A program made the position numbers and the translations under genes. The notes under the pieces were generated by a model, which was given only the letters and a program-made list of their open reading frames with translations, ran no database searches and was not told the DNA's origin. Positions 27,385 through 38,935 of a stretch of DNA of 64,000 bases are shown piece after piece. The stretch comes from Echiichthys vipera. Lineage: Eukaryota; Chordata; Actinopteri; Perciformes; Trachinidae. Positions within the stretch are counted from its first letter, which is position 1, and every line of letters begins with the position of its first letter. The DNA lies in contig OY829650.1 in the NCBI GenBank assembly GCA_963691815.1, positions 5,326,672 through 5,390,671 of the forward strand. The letters run 5' to 3'.

Positions 27385-27640
27385 AAAATATGCCCGGATA
27401 CCAGTCCTTTGGATCATCTTGGGACATCTCAACACATGTTGGAATGAATTGCTGTGAAATTTTGTACGGACATTAAAAGTTCCCCCAAATGTACCTGAAA
27501 GGATAAATCCTACTGACCATGGTGATTTTTCCTGTTGCATCACCTGTAGGTTGAAATTAGTAGTTAAAATGGAAATGTCTCAACAGCTATTGGATGGATT
27601 GTCAAAAAAAAAAAAAAAATTGTTCAGACATTCATATCTC
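27385..27640 (+). repeat. Dispersed repeat family R3, copy 1
   Basis: Contains gaatgaattgctgtgaaatt followed by ttgtacggacatt, and later gtctcaacagctattggatg. The same motifs occur around 44850. They are typical of a very common non-coding teleost repeat. Ends near a poly-A run at 27604-27620. Confidence 0.55.
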
Positions 27641-27687
27641 CCCCTTTGAAATCATTTTGAAGATCAAGTGAACATGTTAAATTCTTA

Positions 27688-28292
27688 GGGCACACTCACA
27701 CTGTCAATCTGTACCGTGCCCCGTGCTTTAGGGTACTTGTCCCCCCCCTCCAGGCCCGTTTGTACTCACACTGCCTGGGGCTCGCGCGAATGCTTCTTCC
27801 TGCCTATACGTCATCACGCTATAACACGTCACGCGCATTGATTGATGTCATGGCAATGCGTCGCTTGTTTACAAATCTTTCCATAGACCTCAGAGTTTTT
27901 GTGCGTCTTGTCGACTGTTTTTGAATCTTTTCATCGACCAAATCTGCAGTAAACACTCCACCTCCGCATCACACCAACATGAACCTTTCGCCGCCATTGT
28001 TTTAAATGTCCGTGCATGGTCCGTCCTTCTTTTTTCTATGTCCCGACAGGCGCACAGGAAATGGTGTCAGAACCGCCGTAGGCCTCGTGTTCGTGCTCGT
28101 ACACGTGAGCACACTCCGGCTCGTACATGTGTAGACGTGCTTTACAAAAGCCCACCTCTCCCAAACGCTCCGTGGCCGGCAAGCGTACCGCTCCTAGGCG
28201 TGGTACGGTTGCACTCACACTGGTAAAACGAACTAGACTTAACCCGTGGAAACTGTTTGGGCAAGGTACGCATGCACAGTGTGAGTGCACCC
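27688..28292 (-). mobile_element. Harbinger-type miniature element, copy A (605 bp)
   Basis: The element begins GGGCACACTCACACTGTC and ends with its inverse, CAGTGTGAGTGCACCC. It is flanked on both sides by TTA (27685-27687 and 28293-28295). A 3-bp TWA target duplication is the hallmark of the PIF/Harbinger superfamily. On the minus strand the middle still encodes a Met followed by residues like KGSCWCDAEVECLLQIW, the start of a Myb/SANT-like domain, and then a stop. No transposase is present, so the element is non-autonomous. Confidence 0.85.
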
Positions 28293-29174
28293 TTAGTGTG
28301 GTAATGTTAATGAGCATGTGGACATGATAAAGTTTGCATTTAGCTCAAAGCACCACTGTCACTGTCAGAGCTATTACGCTTGTTGTCGGCTCTCTTGTTA
28401 AAACAAATGACACATTTCTTTCTGACATTACATTGTAGGAGAACTCCTGTCTTCATCAAAGAGGCGCTGTAGAACCTTCCTTTATCCTCATAGAACCCAC
28501 CTGTCTTCATTTCACAGCTGTCTTCTCTTCTTCTCTACCTCCCATTCCCGTCTCCTCGTCCCCCTTCTCCAATCAGTTTGTCAGTCCGTCACTTTCCAAA
28601 ATAGGCTAAGGCAGCGCAGCATTGTTGTTGATTTCATACATGTCATACGACACAATTACGCTAATGGCTCCATGAATGGATTTCATGGGGAGTCAGTTGG
28701 ATTTGTTTGGGAGGCAGGTTTGAGACACAAAGAGGCTGTCATCTCTGTTTGGCCATCATCTCCAAAGCTCTCATTAGCAGATGAGAGACTTGACAGTCCT
28801 GCTGCAAATGAAGTGATGAGTTCTTTATTATAAACCCAGTAGAGAATTGTAAAAGATTAGTTCATCTTTCTTTCTCTTTCTTTCTTTCTTTCCTACCTTA
28901 AGCTGCTAAAATGTTTATCTACAGCTTTAAAAACACAACAGGATTTGCAATCATATGCAATCATTTACAGGAAATGACTTTAGATTGGTTCATTCTTCTT
29001 GTATATGTGAAGGTGTGTTTGGATTACTTGATATGTACCATAAGTGGTTTGGATTTATCTCAGAGCTGCTAGAGTAAAGTCAAGCCAACTCTCTGGTGAA
29101 AAAGGTCTCCTGGCCACAGAAAATGCAAACACAGACTGTTGGCTTTGGGGTTTGGCCAGACTTGTGTGACCTCA

Positions 29175-29334
29175 GGGCGCACTCATACTTGGCCCGGATG
29201 ATCCGTGCCATGCTTTTGTGTGATTGCAGCCGGGAGTGTACCACGCTTAAGCCCGGAACAGTTGTACTCACACTGGTCAAACAAACTAGACTTAAGCTGT
29301 GAATCATGCCTGGGCACAGTATAAATGGATAGTG
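29175..29334 (-). mobile_element. Harbinger-type element, copy B0 (internally deleted remnant)
   Basis: Starts with a family terminus (GGGCGCACTCATACTTGG) and carries the subterminal motif ACTCACACTGGTCAAAC about 110 bases on. It stops within the far terminus, exactly where copy B begins. It is a badly decayed, shortened member of the same family, lying just upstream of copy B. Confidence 0.65.
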
Positions 29335-29337
29335 TTA

Positions 29338-30000
29338 GGGCGCACTCACACTGTCCGTCCATATCGTGCCCCGTGCTTTAGGGTACTTGTCCCCCTCTCC
29401 CTCTCCCCCGCGGGCTGGGCCCGTTTGTACTTACACTGCCTGGGCCTCGCGCAAATGCTTTTCGCTGCCTATACGTCATCACGCCGTAACACGTCACATG
29501 CACTGATCGCGAATGCTTCTCACTGCCTATACGTCATCACGCCGTAACACGTCACACGCATTGATGACGTCATTGCGATGCGCCGCTTTGTTTACAAATC
29601 TTTCCGTAGACCTCTGAGTTTTTGTGCGTCTTGTCCACTGTTTTTGAATCTTTTCATCGACCAAATCTGCAGTAAACACTGCACCTCCGCATCACACCAA
29701 CGTGAACCTTTCGCTGCCATTGTTTTAAATGTCTGCGCATGGTCCGACGTTTTTTTTTTTCTATGTCCGAACAGGCGCACATAAAATGACGTCAGAGCCA
29801 CCGTAGGCCTTGTGCGCACGCTCATGCTCGTACATGTGCAAATGTGCTTTACAAAAGCCCAACCTCTCCCAAACGGTCCATGGCTGGCAAGCTGGCCGCA
29901 GCTAGGCGTGGTATGGTTGCACTCACACTGGTCAAACGAACTAGGCTTTACCCGTAAAACCTGTTTGGGCACGGTACGAATGGACAGTGTGAGTGCGCCC
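29338..30000 (-). mobile_element. Harbinger-type miniature element, copy B (663 bp)
   Basis: Termini are GGGCGCACTCACACTGTCC and its inverse. Flanks are TTA on the left and TAA on the right, a one-base mismatch. On the minus strand a frame still reads MAAKGSRWCDAEVQCLLQIW and continues for a further 20 or so residues. The copy is longer than A because a segment of about 58 bp (CTGCCTATACGTCATCAC and following) is duplicated at roughly 29450-29565. It contains two perfect TGACGTCA palindromes, at 29565-29572 and 29787-29794. Confidence 0.85.
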
Positions 30001-30954
30001 TAATTAGACCCTTGGTGACTTCTGTGTAAGAACTGGTGTGACCCACCTTCTTCATCACAGAACCAGTACACCCTTTGCAAATGAGCTGTTCTTTCAAGTT
30101 GTTAAGATGATTTGGAAGCTCACTCTCTGGCACACGAGTGCTGACCTGGCTTCTCTGTAATCATCGAAGCAATCATCAGTGCTGCTCCTCATTTAACATT
30201 TAAATCAACCTCAACTCACCACGACCCCCAGCTCTGGTTCTTGTCTTCCGAAGGGCAAACTTTGTATTGTAAGTTCCTGGGCATATGCTGTGGGAAGTGA
30301 CACTGTCACAAGATGCCAGACTAAAAATCAGCGCTTTTGTTGCATATTGACTAAATGGTGGTTTTGGAAACGTGGCAAATCATCCAAGTATTAAATAGAT
30401 CTGCTTTTATGTTCTGAAAACAAGATTATCTACTCCTTAACCAGGTCTAATGGACATGCAGCAGAAAGCTAATAAAACAGATCTGCTTAAATCGTTCATA
30501 ACTTTTAATAAAGCTGTTAGAACAGTACATGATCAAATGTTTTTATATTAACTTATTTCCATATTTATCACAGGAAGGCATGCAGCAGAACATGGTTCTC
30601 ACATCAGGGGTTTCACCGCAGTGCCGTCTAATGAGAGCACGTTCGGATGAAAGATACAGCTACGACAGGACGAGAAGCAAAAGAAAGAATCAAATTTCCA
30701 GTTCTTATTGTGAGATGCTGGAAGAACTACAGGTAGAGTTTAGGCAAAGATGACTTTTATGTCCTTCTCTCAGCCTGGAGGCATCACTACAGCTCATTCA
30801 GAACTGCATTTCGAATCAACCAGCCAGTAAACATGCACAGTCAACAAAAGAGACTGTACCACATTGTATGTCATTTAAGTCCAAGCAGCGTGGAGTTAAT
30901 GCAGCTCAGACAGAGGCAGGGGCTCTTTGTGCTGCTGTCTGGCTTTCAGCCACC

Positions 30955-30955
<1 letters not shown>
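30001..30955. other. Non-coding, nothing recognised
   Basis: Between Harbinger copy B and the CAG tract. The frame at 30529-30753 is short and has no known domain. Confidence 0.5.

Positions 30956-31042
<87 letters not shown>
30956..31042 (+). repeat. (CAG)n trinucleotide repeat, 29 units
   Basis: Pure CAG for 87 bases. All three + frames stay open through it and for some distance beyond, giving predicted polyGln (128 aa), polyAla (135 aa) and polySer (66 aa) frames. The flanks show no known domain and no clear splice sites, so I do not call a gene. Confidence 0.95.
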
Positions 31043-31045
<3 letters not shown>

Positions 31046-31629
31046 CGCGGCTGGCTGGTCAGGATGCTGCAGACAGGGAGCTCAGAGTATTTGTGCTTTC
31101 ATTGCCCACCATGCCAACCAAAACTGAGTCATGGTGCTGCAGTAGGACTGCTAGTTTTTCTTGGATACTGTCGCAGACGCCATTGCAGAGGAACTTCTGT
31201 TGTGTGCGGCAGAGTCTAAAAACAAAGAAACAACCTCTGCCAACAGGAAGAGGGCAGCTGACTTATGTAACCTAAGGCTATTGCTATGTCTGAAATCATT
31301 CTAGTTCTTCCAATTATCGTGAGTAAAAAGTTCTGAATGGTTATCCTACTGTGTCACTCCTGAACCACATCTGAACTGGAACCAGCACATACTGTGTATA
31401 CAATAGGGACGCAGTAGGTTTTCCTTATTGACTTGTGAAAGCAAACAGTGTGCAGTATTTATTTTCATCTGGTGCTTTTTTAAAGAATCAGAATAGGTAC
31501 TGTAGGCTGTGTAACTTCTCCTAAGCAAGTGGTCACTGAAGTGGTTATACTGTAGATTAAATGACGATGACGTCCGCGTAATTAGCTTCACAATGTTCCT
31601 TTAATAGCTCTGAGTCTGGGGTTGTGTTT

Positions 31630-31764
<135 letters not shown>

Positions 31765-31866
31765 AAAAATACATTTCCTGTATTTTTTGCCAGAAAATGT
31801 TCCTGTACGTTCCTATATGTTTTAATAGTACAGTAAGTTCAAAGAGGGTGACTTTTGTGGTTTGCA

Positions 31867-31869
31867 AAT

Positions 31870-31923
<54 letters not shown>

Positions 31924-32089
31924 TTGCAGCTGAAAGGGTTCAGGGTCCTTCCTCCACTGAGATCCTGTGTAATTACTTTATTGTCTCAAAGGCCAGATGT
32001 CTGGAGAGCCTTTCACCTCTCAGCATTAACTCTACTGGACCCAGCTGGGACGGTGAACAGGAGAGCATCGCACTAAATAAGTGTGTGTG

Positions 32090-32142
<53 letters not shown>

Positions 32143-32154
32143 GTTGTTTGTGTG
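31867..32154. repeat. Two (GT)n tracts flanking about 160 bp
   Basis: GT runs at 31867-31922 and 32081-32154 enclose a short non-repetitive segment. The + frames through them are artefacts of GT. Confidence 0.92.
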
Positions 32155-32689
32155 TGAAGCATCAGCATGGTAATCATCAGGGATGTAGTGGAGAGTGTTT
32201 TTAATCTTTTTTAGGCTTCTCGCTGCAGAGTGTATGCAAATATATACAGTGCAGCTCTTCTTTTTCAGCACAGTCAAATCTCTAGTGTCACTGATGCATA
32301 CACTAGCTCCAAAACACAATCGTTTATCACTTGCTCACTTACCATTGCACAGCGCACACGTAAGCTGTGAAAGAACAGGGTGTTATAGAACAGAAAACAA
32401 ATCTTGGTCACTGAATTTAGTTGTTTCCTTAAGCCCCCGTTGAAGGTTATGATATCACTACAATTCAATTCAAATACGCTTTATTGGCACGGCAGATCAG
32501 ACACCTATGTTGTTACAGCAGTACAGGAAATGATTAATGATTAGAAGATGATTCGCAATAACATACTTTGCAACTAATATTGCATGCTCCCCATGTAGAT
32601 ATGGTAGTTTCAGGTTTCATCACAGAGTAAAATGTGAGATTTGATCTCAGCAAAATGTTGATTAGTTTTTGGCAGTTTTTCAAGCCTTC

Positions 32690-32842
32690 ATTATGGACAG
32701 ACAGGAAATGGGGTGTAAGAGAGAGGGGGAGACATGCAGCAAAGGGCCCCAGGTTGACGTCGAACCAGCGGCCACTGCCTCGAGGACCTTCAGCCTCTTT
32801 ACATGGGGCGACTGCTCCAACCACTGTGCCACCGGCCTGCCC
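32690..32842 (-). mobile_element. tRNA-derived SINE family 3
   Basis: The minus strand reads a tRNA-like head GGTGGCACAGTGGTTGGAGC with a B box GGTTCGACGTC (32756-32766). This is followed by the GGGCCCTTTGCTGCATGTCT body and a CT-rich part ending CATTTCCTGTC. This layout is common in teleost genomes. The family name is not assigned. Confidence 0.68.
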
Positions 32843-32872
32843 AAAATGTTAATCATTAACAGTAATATTACA

Positions 32873-33233
32873 AGGCACAGTGATGTGGTGGTTAGCACTG
32901 TCGCCTCACAGCGAGAGGGGTCCTGGTTCGAATCCCGGCTGGGGCCCTTCTGTGTGGAGTTTGCATGTTCTCCCCGTGTCTGCGTGGGTTTTCTCCGGAT
33001 TCTCCGGTTTCCTCCCACAGTCCAAAGACGTGCAGGTGTTCGGTTCATTGATGACTCTAAATCACCCGTAGGTGTGAATGGTTGTCTGTCTCTGTACGTC
33101 TCTATGTGCCCTGTGATAGACTGGCATCCTGTCCAGGGTGGACCCCGCCTCACGCCCAATGTCAGCTGGGATCGGCTCCAGCCCCTCGCAACCCTGACAG
33201 GGACAAGAGGTTTAAGATGAATGAATGAATGAC
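32873..33233 (+). mobile_element. V-SINE (DANA/mermaid-type) full-length insertion
   Basis: The head is tRNA-like with a perfect B box GGTTCGAATCC (32925-32935). It is followed by the central block GTTTGCATGTTCTCCCCGTG that is conserved across V-SINEs, a 3' part resembling L2-type LINE tails, and an (ATGA)n end. A perfect 10-bp direct repeat TAATATTACA flanks the insertion (32863-32872 and 33234-33243). Confidence 0.9.
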
Positions 33234-33897
33234 TAATATTACATTTCATGTAATGAACACGACGCAAATTTAAAGTTTTCTTTTAGCATTGGTGCACGCA
33301 CTATTTTAATTCCAACCGCATGACATTGTTTATGTTGAAAGGGGTTGCTCTAGAGTAACTTAATAGCATCTCTCAGCTCATTGTTTTTGTTTTATGGCCC
33401 GTAACTGTTGTAATGTTTTGCTTCACTCTGCTCTCATCAGTGTCGTTTTCAGTAGCAGCAGGCCGCTGTCTTCACCCACCGTGCACTACCTGCTCCGCAC
33501 CACACAGAAGATACTGTTGATGAACACAGACAGCAGAGATTCTTTCACAGGAGACCAAAACAGATATAAGGACTATGAATATTAAATTAAATGTTCAGTA
33601 TGATGATTTTTAGCCTGATAGACAAATGGGATTGAAGTTTAGTGGAGTGTGTTTGGGCACAAAGAGAGAGATGGAGGATGTGATGTGCCGATATGCCGTT
33701 CATTAAATTTAGCAGAGAATTTCAGTCTCAGACCGTACAGTTCACAAATCTCATTCTCTCAAGTTGGATATTTTGGTTGCCATGTTTGAGTCAATAACCA
33801 TTTTTCTTCTTCTTATTCAGTGGAGGTTTGTTTTGTTCTGGTATCCGCAAGTCCCATGGTAGAAACAGCAGGTTTAGAAACAACCCATGCAGCTCTG

Positions 33898-34536
<639 letters not shown>

Positions 34537-35194
34537 CCCAAGTGAGGACCGAGAGACAGAGTGCACGCTACAGAGAGAGCGGCGGCAGCAGCGAGTTTGA
34601 GCTCGGCAGTCAGAAAGCAGTGCAGGGCGTGACATGCATGATTGAATGAGCGAAGCATCTGCTCTCCTTCCCGGCCTCCTGCAATAACAAAGCCTGATTT
34701 GAAAATCCACTGCCCGAGGCCCTTGTTAATGCCTCGTACCTTGTTCATGCTTCTCCAATGCAGCTGCAAAGTTTTTTTTAGAATCCTGACAAAACAATCT
34801 CACCTCAAGGTCCATTTAGTGTCTGTTTTGGAGCTTTCAATCATTGAGATTGATTTGTCAACCGCTGTTTCCAAGGTTGGAAAAGACCTGATGAATACAG
34901 TATATACACAGAGTATTCAAATACAATCCTTAAGAAGTATTTTCAGTTGCTCAGAACTGTCTTTTTGTTTTTACAATACTGAAAGAAAGGGTGGAACCAT
35001 CAAACCAAAATGAATATAAAAGCTCCCTGGGAAAGGAGTGGAGGAGGTCGCTTGTATATAAATCTACAGATATAAAAGTCAAGAAGTCTCGGAGGCGATC
35101 CTAGTAGGGTTTTTAAAAGTTTTAAAAAGGGTTTCTTGGCCGGGTCCAGGAAATATTCCAGCACATATACCTCCTGCTGTGAAATGGTATCCCT

Positions 35195-35405
35195 TTTACA
35201 CTTTCAAGCAAATGAGATGTAACATGTTCATTAGTGAACTTTAGAGGTACAGGTAGGTGGACTGTGAACTTTAGACAGGCTAGTTGTTTCCCCCTGTTTC
35301 CAGTCTTTATGCTAACCTAAGCTAACCAGCTAATGGCTCCAGCTAGCTTACATATTTAACGTAAACACATGAGAGTGGTATCAATTTTCTCATCTGGTAT
35401 CACAC
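35195..35405. repeat. Common teleost dispersed repeat
   Basis: Contains gctagttgtttccccctgtt, the segment around ccagtctttatgctaaccta, and agagtggtatcaattttctc. I recognise this order as a high-copy teleost repeat. No terminal structure or coding frame is visible here, so the class is not assigned. Confidence 0.55.
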
Positions 35406-35741
35406 TGGTATCTGAATGGTTACAGCACTTGCCGCATTTGTCACTGCCTTGATTCCGGCTTATCCCCTTCTTAATCCCAACTGGTCGCAAACCCCACCAA
35501 AAACACTACGTGTCAATCTGTGTACTACAGTTTTGCGCGGTTATCAAGGTTAACACAGTTAACATTGTGAATTAAAAATAAAGTACTGAGTTAGGTTTAA
35601 GAAAAATATTGTGGTTTGGGTTGTACATACAATGTACGGGACATACACCGGGCAATAACTGGAATTATGAACTACTAACTTTATACTACTTTTATACTTT
35701 ACTAACACCTGCCTTCTAGAGCAGTTGCTTTGAGCATCTAA

Positions 35742-36113
35742 GGGCGCACTCACACTGTCCGTCCATACCGTGCCCCGTGCTTTAGGGTACTTGTCCCCCC
35801 CTCCAGGCCCGTTCGTACTCACACTACCTGGGCCTCGGTGAATGTTTCTTGCTGCCTATACGTCATCATGCCCTAACACGTCAAACGCATTGATTGCCAT
35901 CATCGCGATCCGTCGCTTTGTTTACAAATCTTTCCATAGACCTCGTGCTCGTACATGTGCAAACGTGCTTTACAAAAGCTCACCTCTCCCACACGGGCCG
36001 TGGCTGGCAAGCGACTAGTCGTGGTACGGTTGCACTCACACTGGTCAAACGAACTAGACTGTAGCCGTGAAACGTGCTGGGGCAAGATACGGATGGACAA
36101 TGTGAGTGCACCC
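35742..36113 (-). mobile_element. Harbinger-type miniature element, copy C (372 bp, internal deletion)
   Basis: Same termini as the other copies, with TAA on both sides (35739-35741 and 36114-36116). The internal part carrying the Myb-like frame is deleted: the sequence jumps from the segment ending tttccatagacctcg straight to the gtacatgtgcaaacgtgc segment. This is how miniature elements usually arise from longer ones. Confidence 0.85.
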
Positions 36114-36116
36114 TAA

Positions 36117-37647
36117 TATTAGTTGAAATGCATCTCATATGGACTCTTCATGGTGCCTTGTGTGTCGGTATCAGACATTGAGGGTCGTGACAAGTGTCGG
36201 TATATCATGACCTGGGAATGAGAGCGGTCTTTCCAGCCAGGGGCCCTTGTTGCATGTCATACATACTTTCTATGTACGGCTAAAAAAATGGTAAAATACT
36301 CCCAAAGTCTTCTGTATCTGTAATAAATATGAAGCATTCTTGTTTTGTCTTTGTCAGATTGTCAGTGGAACAGATTTCTACATTTGTAAAGCATGTGGCC
36401 GCAGACTAAACAAAGGGAAATCATGTTTCAGGCATATCTTCAACATTTGCATGTGCTGTTGACTGAGGTCACATAGTCAAATGATGATAGTAAGATACAA
36501 ATTTGTAAACAAGGCCACATGCCTGTGTGAGTATGTGTGTGTGTGTGTGTTCCACCCCCATCCTGACATCTCTCAGCCAGCCTGGATGTGTGTATCGACA
36601 CCACAGTGAGGACACCGTCTTCAAACGATCGTCTCCGGCCCGACAAATACATGAATAAACAGACAGACAATGAGAGAAGAAAGTGTCACGGTTGAAAGAG
36701 GAAACACAACAAATTTAGCAAACTGTGAAATAAAGGTTATCGCGGGACAAGTGCTCATACATTTGAAACGTCAAGCTGTTCAGCTGCTTTATGTATTCCC
36801 TCCTTTACTCATTCCAGAGTCAAGACAAATGGCAATGATGTCATGCAGCTTAATATTTTCACAGTGGAAACGGAAATATTAAAATGACCAAAATACCTTC
36901 TGCGTAACAGTCACTCGGCTGTGCATAAGTCAGGAGGAGAGCTGGTTTCATACACGATTCTCCACAGAGAAGATTTAGTAATCTCACGGTTTTTCTTTGA
37001 ACATAAGTGAGCTATATATTGTGCTTTCAAGGCAACTTTTTCCAACAGTTAGGATGAGATACAACTTTAATCATTCCTTTGGGGAAATTGGGTCATTGCA
37101 GCAGCAAAGAGAAGGTTATACGGTACCAGGGGAGCACAAATACATACTTCTATTGTTCCTATAGGGCTTTGATGGGGCACAGCACTGCTTTAGTGAAAAT
37201 GAAATAGAGTAGCTATCGTAATATTAAACAGTTGACTGTGTCCTTTACCGTATGCATGGTTCATTTTCTCAGGGGTCAACTTCACCCCAGAAACAGTCTC
37301 TCATCAGCTGCTTCCCCAGTGAGTCAACATACCCCCACTTCTGCTCTCACACCGGCACCAATGCTCAACTCGTTATCACGCCGTTAGTCCTCACTGATCT
37401 TCAAGAGCTTCTGTCTAAACCCACCCACCGCTTCCATTCATCCTCCATTAACACGCCACCGTCAGCAGTGTCAGTCTGATCCAGGATCAGGTCAGCTTTA
37501 CCTTCTCTTCTGTCTGTTTTTGGGTGTTTTTGGGAGGCTGAGCATCAACACGTCTTAATATTTGGGAACTAGTGGAGAATGACCACATCTATAAAAGATA
37601 TGTGACCAAACAAACTTTATCACATAGAAATATATACATCCTTTAAA
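36117..37647. other. Non-coding, nothing recognised
   Basis: A short GT run at 36535-36551. No gene or element ends seen. Confidence 0.55.
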
Positions 37648-38009
37648 TGAAGAAGAAGAGGAAGAAGAAGAAGAATTCCTTTATTCGTCCCGCAACGGGG
37701 AAATTCAATTTTCACTCTATTTTTTCGTTTTACACACACACAGGCCCGGAATACACACACATGCACAAACAGGACCTATATACATGCAACTAATGGAGAG
37801 ATGTTAGAGCGAGGGGGCTGCCAGTGACCGGCGCCCCGAGCAGTTGGGGGTTCGGTGCCTTGCTCAACAGCACCTCGGCAGAGCCCAGGAGATGAACTGG
37901 CACTTCTCCAGCCACCAGTCCACGTTCTATTCATGGTCCACACAGGGACTCAAACCAGTGACCCTCCAGTTCCCAGCCAAGTCACCTATGGACTGAGCTA
38001 CTGCCGCCC
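37648..38009 (-). mobile_element. tRNA-derived SINE family 1, full-length copy
   Basis: On the minus strand the element starts GGGCGGCAG, followed by an A box (TAGCTCAGTCCATAGG, 37985-38000) and a B box (GGTTTGAGTCC, 37946-37956), the internal pol III promoter of a tRNA-derived SINE. The body leads to AATAAAGGAATTC and a TTC-rich tail. The head resembles SINEs widespread in spiny-rayed fish (AFC-like), but the assignment is tentative. Confidence 0.8.
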
Positions 38010-38466
38010 ACAACTAAGTCAAAGTACAAATCAAATCGAATAAAATCCGTTTAGCAAGTTTTCAGCAGTGTGCAGCATAAGATTACAAGGAAAAAATGTT
38101 AACGTATGAAATAAGTTCAAGTAAAATAAGTGACTCTTGTTACCCTCAGCAGGTAACTTCAAGTGTGTGGCTGTGGCCACAACAAAAAAATCCTACTTAA
38201 TTAAAAGAACATAAGCATTATAAACAAAATGTTCTACATTAGATACAGTTAGGTAGTTTTGTAACCAGCCTAGGGGTCGGGCCCTCCTAAAGGTAAAAAA
38301 AAAAGAAAGGAAAAAACAAAGTTTAACTAAACAAAGTAGTAGAGTAGATGTTTCAGTGAAATATTGGTTAAACTAACAACTCATCTGCAATTTAGGAAGG
38401 GGCCCTAACTTGACACAAAGCTCAAAAGGGAACCATTGACTTCATCTTGAACAATATGTTGTATTT

Positions 38467-38935
38467 TAGATTCAAGATTCAAGAAGAAGAACAGTTTCAA
38501 TACAAAGGTGGGAAAGGATCAGAGTAACAATAAGCATAAAAACATAAATCAAATCAAAATAAAGCTAACGTAAAATAAATCAAGCAATTAAGTGTAACAG
38601 AGTGCAACAGACACTGTGGTTAAACGTAGGTTTATACAATATACAACAATACGCAGCGTGCAGTTTAGCAGCAGATTGGAATAAAATAAGTACAAACTAA
38701 ATAAGTGAGAAGGAGCGATAAGTTATAAGTGTTAAAAATGTTGAAAATGTAGCAGCATGTCCTACAGAACTAAGTGACAGTATGGCACAGTGGAGTGTAG
38801 CAGCATTTCGTACTGAAGTAAGTTACAGTAAGTTAGAGTAAACCACAGTGAAATGTAGCAGCATGTCCTAAAGCACAGTAAGTGTAGCAGCAGTAAGTTA
38901 CAGTACCACAAAATAAAGTGATGTAGTGAATTGGT
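38467..38935 (-). repeat. Dispersed repeat family R1, copy 2
   Basis: Matches 6704-7100 closely but lacks the aagctttattcatcccc segment and has a GAAGAAGAA run in its place. Beyond 38740 the gtagcagcat motif followed by taagt/acagta units is repeated several times, an internal tandem expansion. Confidence 0.7.

Noticed and set aside
30833..31275. Open frames of 128 and 135 codons across the CAG tract as a polyGln or polyAla protein gene
   Set aside because: All three frames are open because the repeat contains no stop. The flanking residues match no domain, and no consistent splice signals or codon bias are visible.
32925..32935. Perfect tRNA B box as part of a real tRNA gene
   Set aside because: The surrounding sequence does not fold as a full cloverleaf and continues into the V-SINE body; the box belongs to the SINE promoter.
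37985..38009. tRNA gene on the minus strand
   Set aside because: A and B boxes are present, but the sequence continues as SINE family 1, with copies elsewhere in the window.
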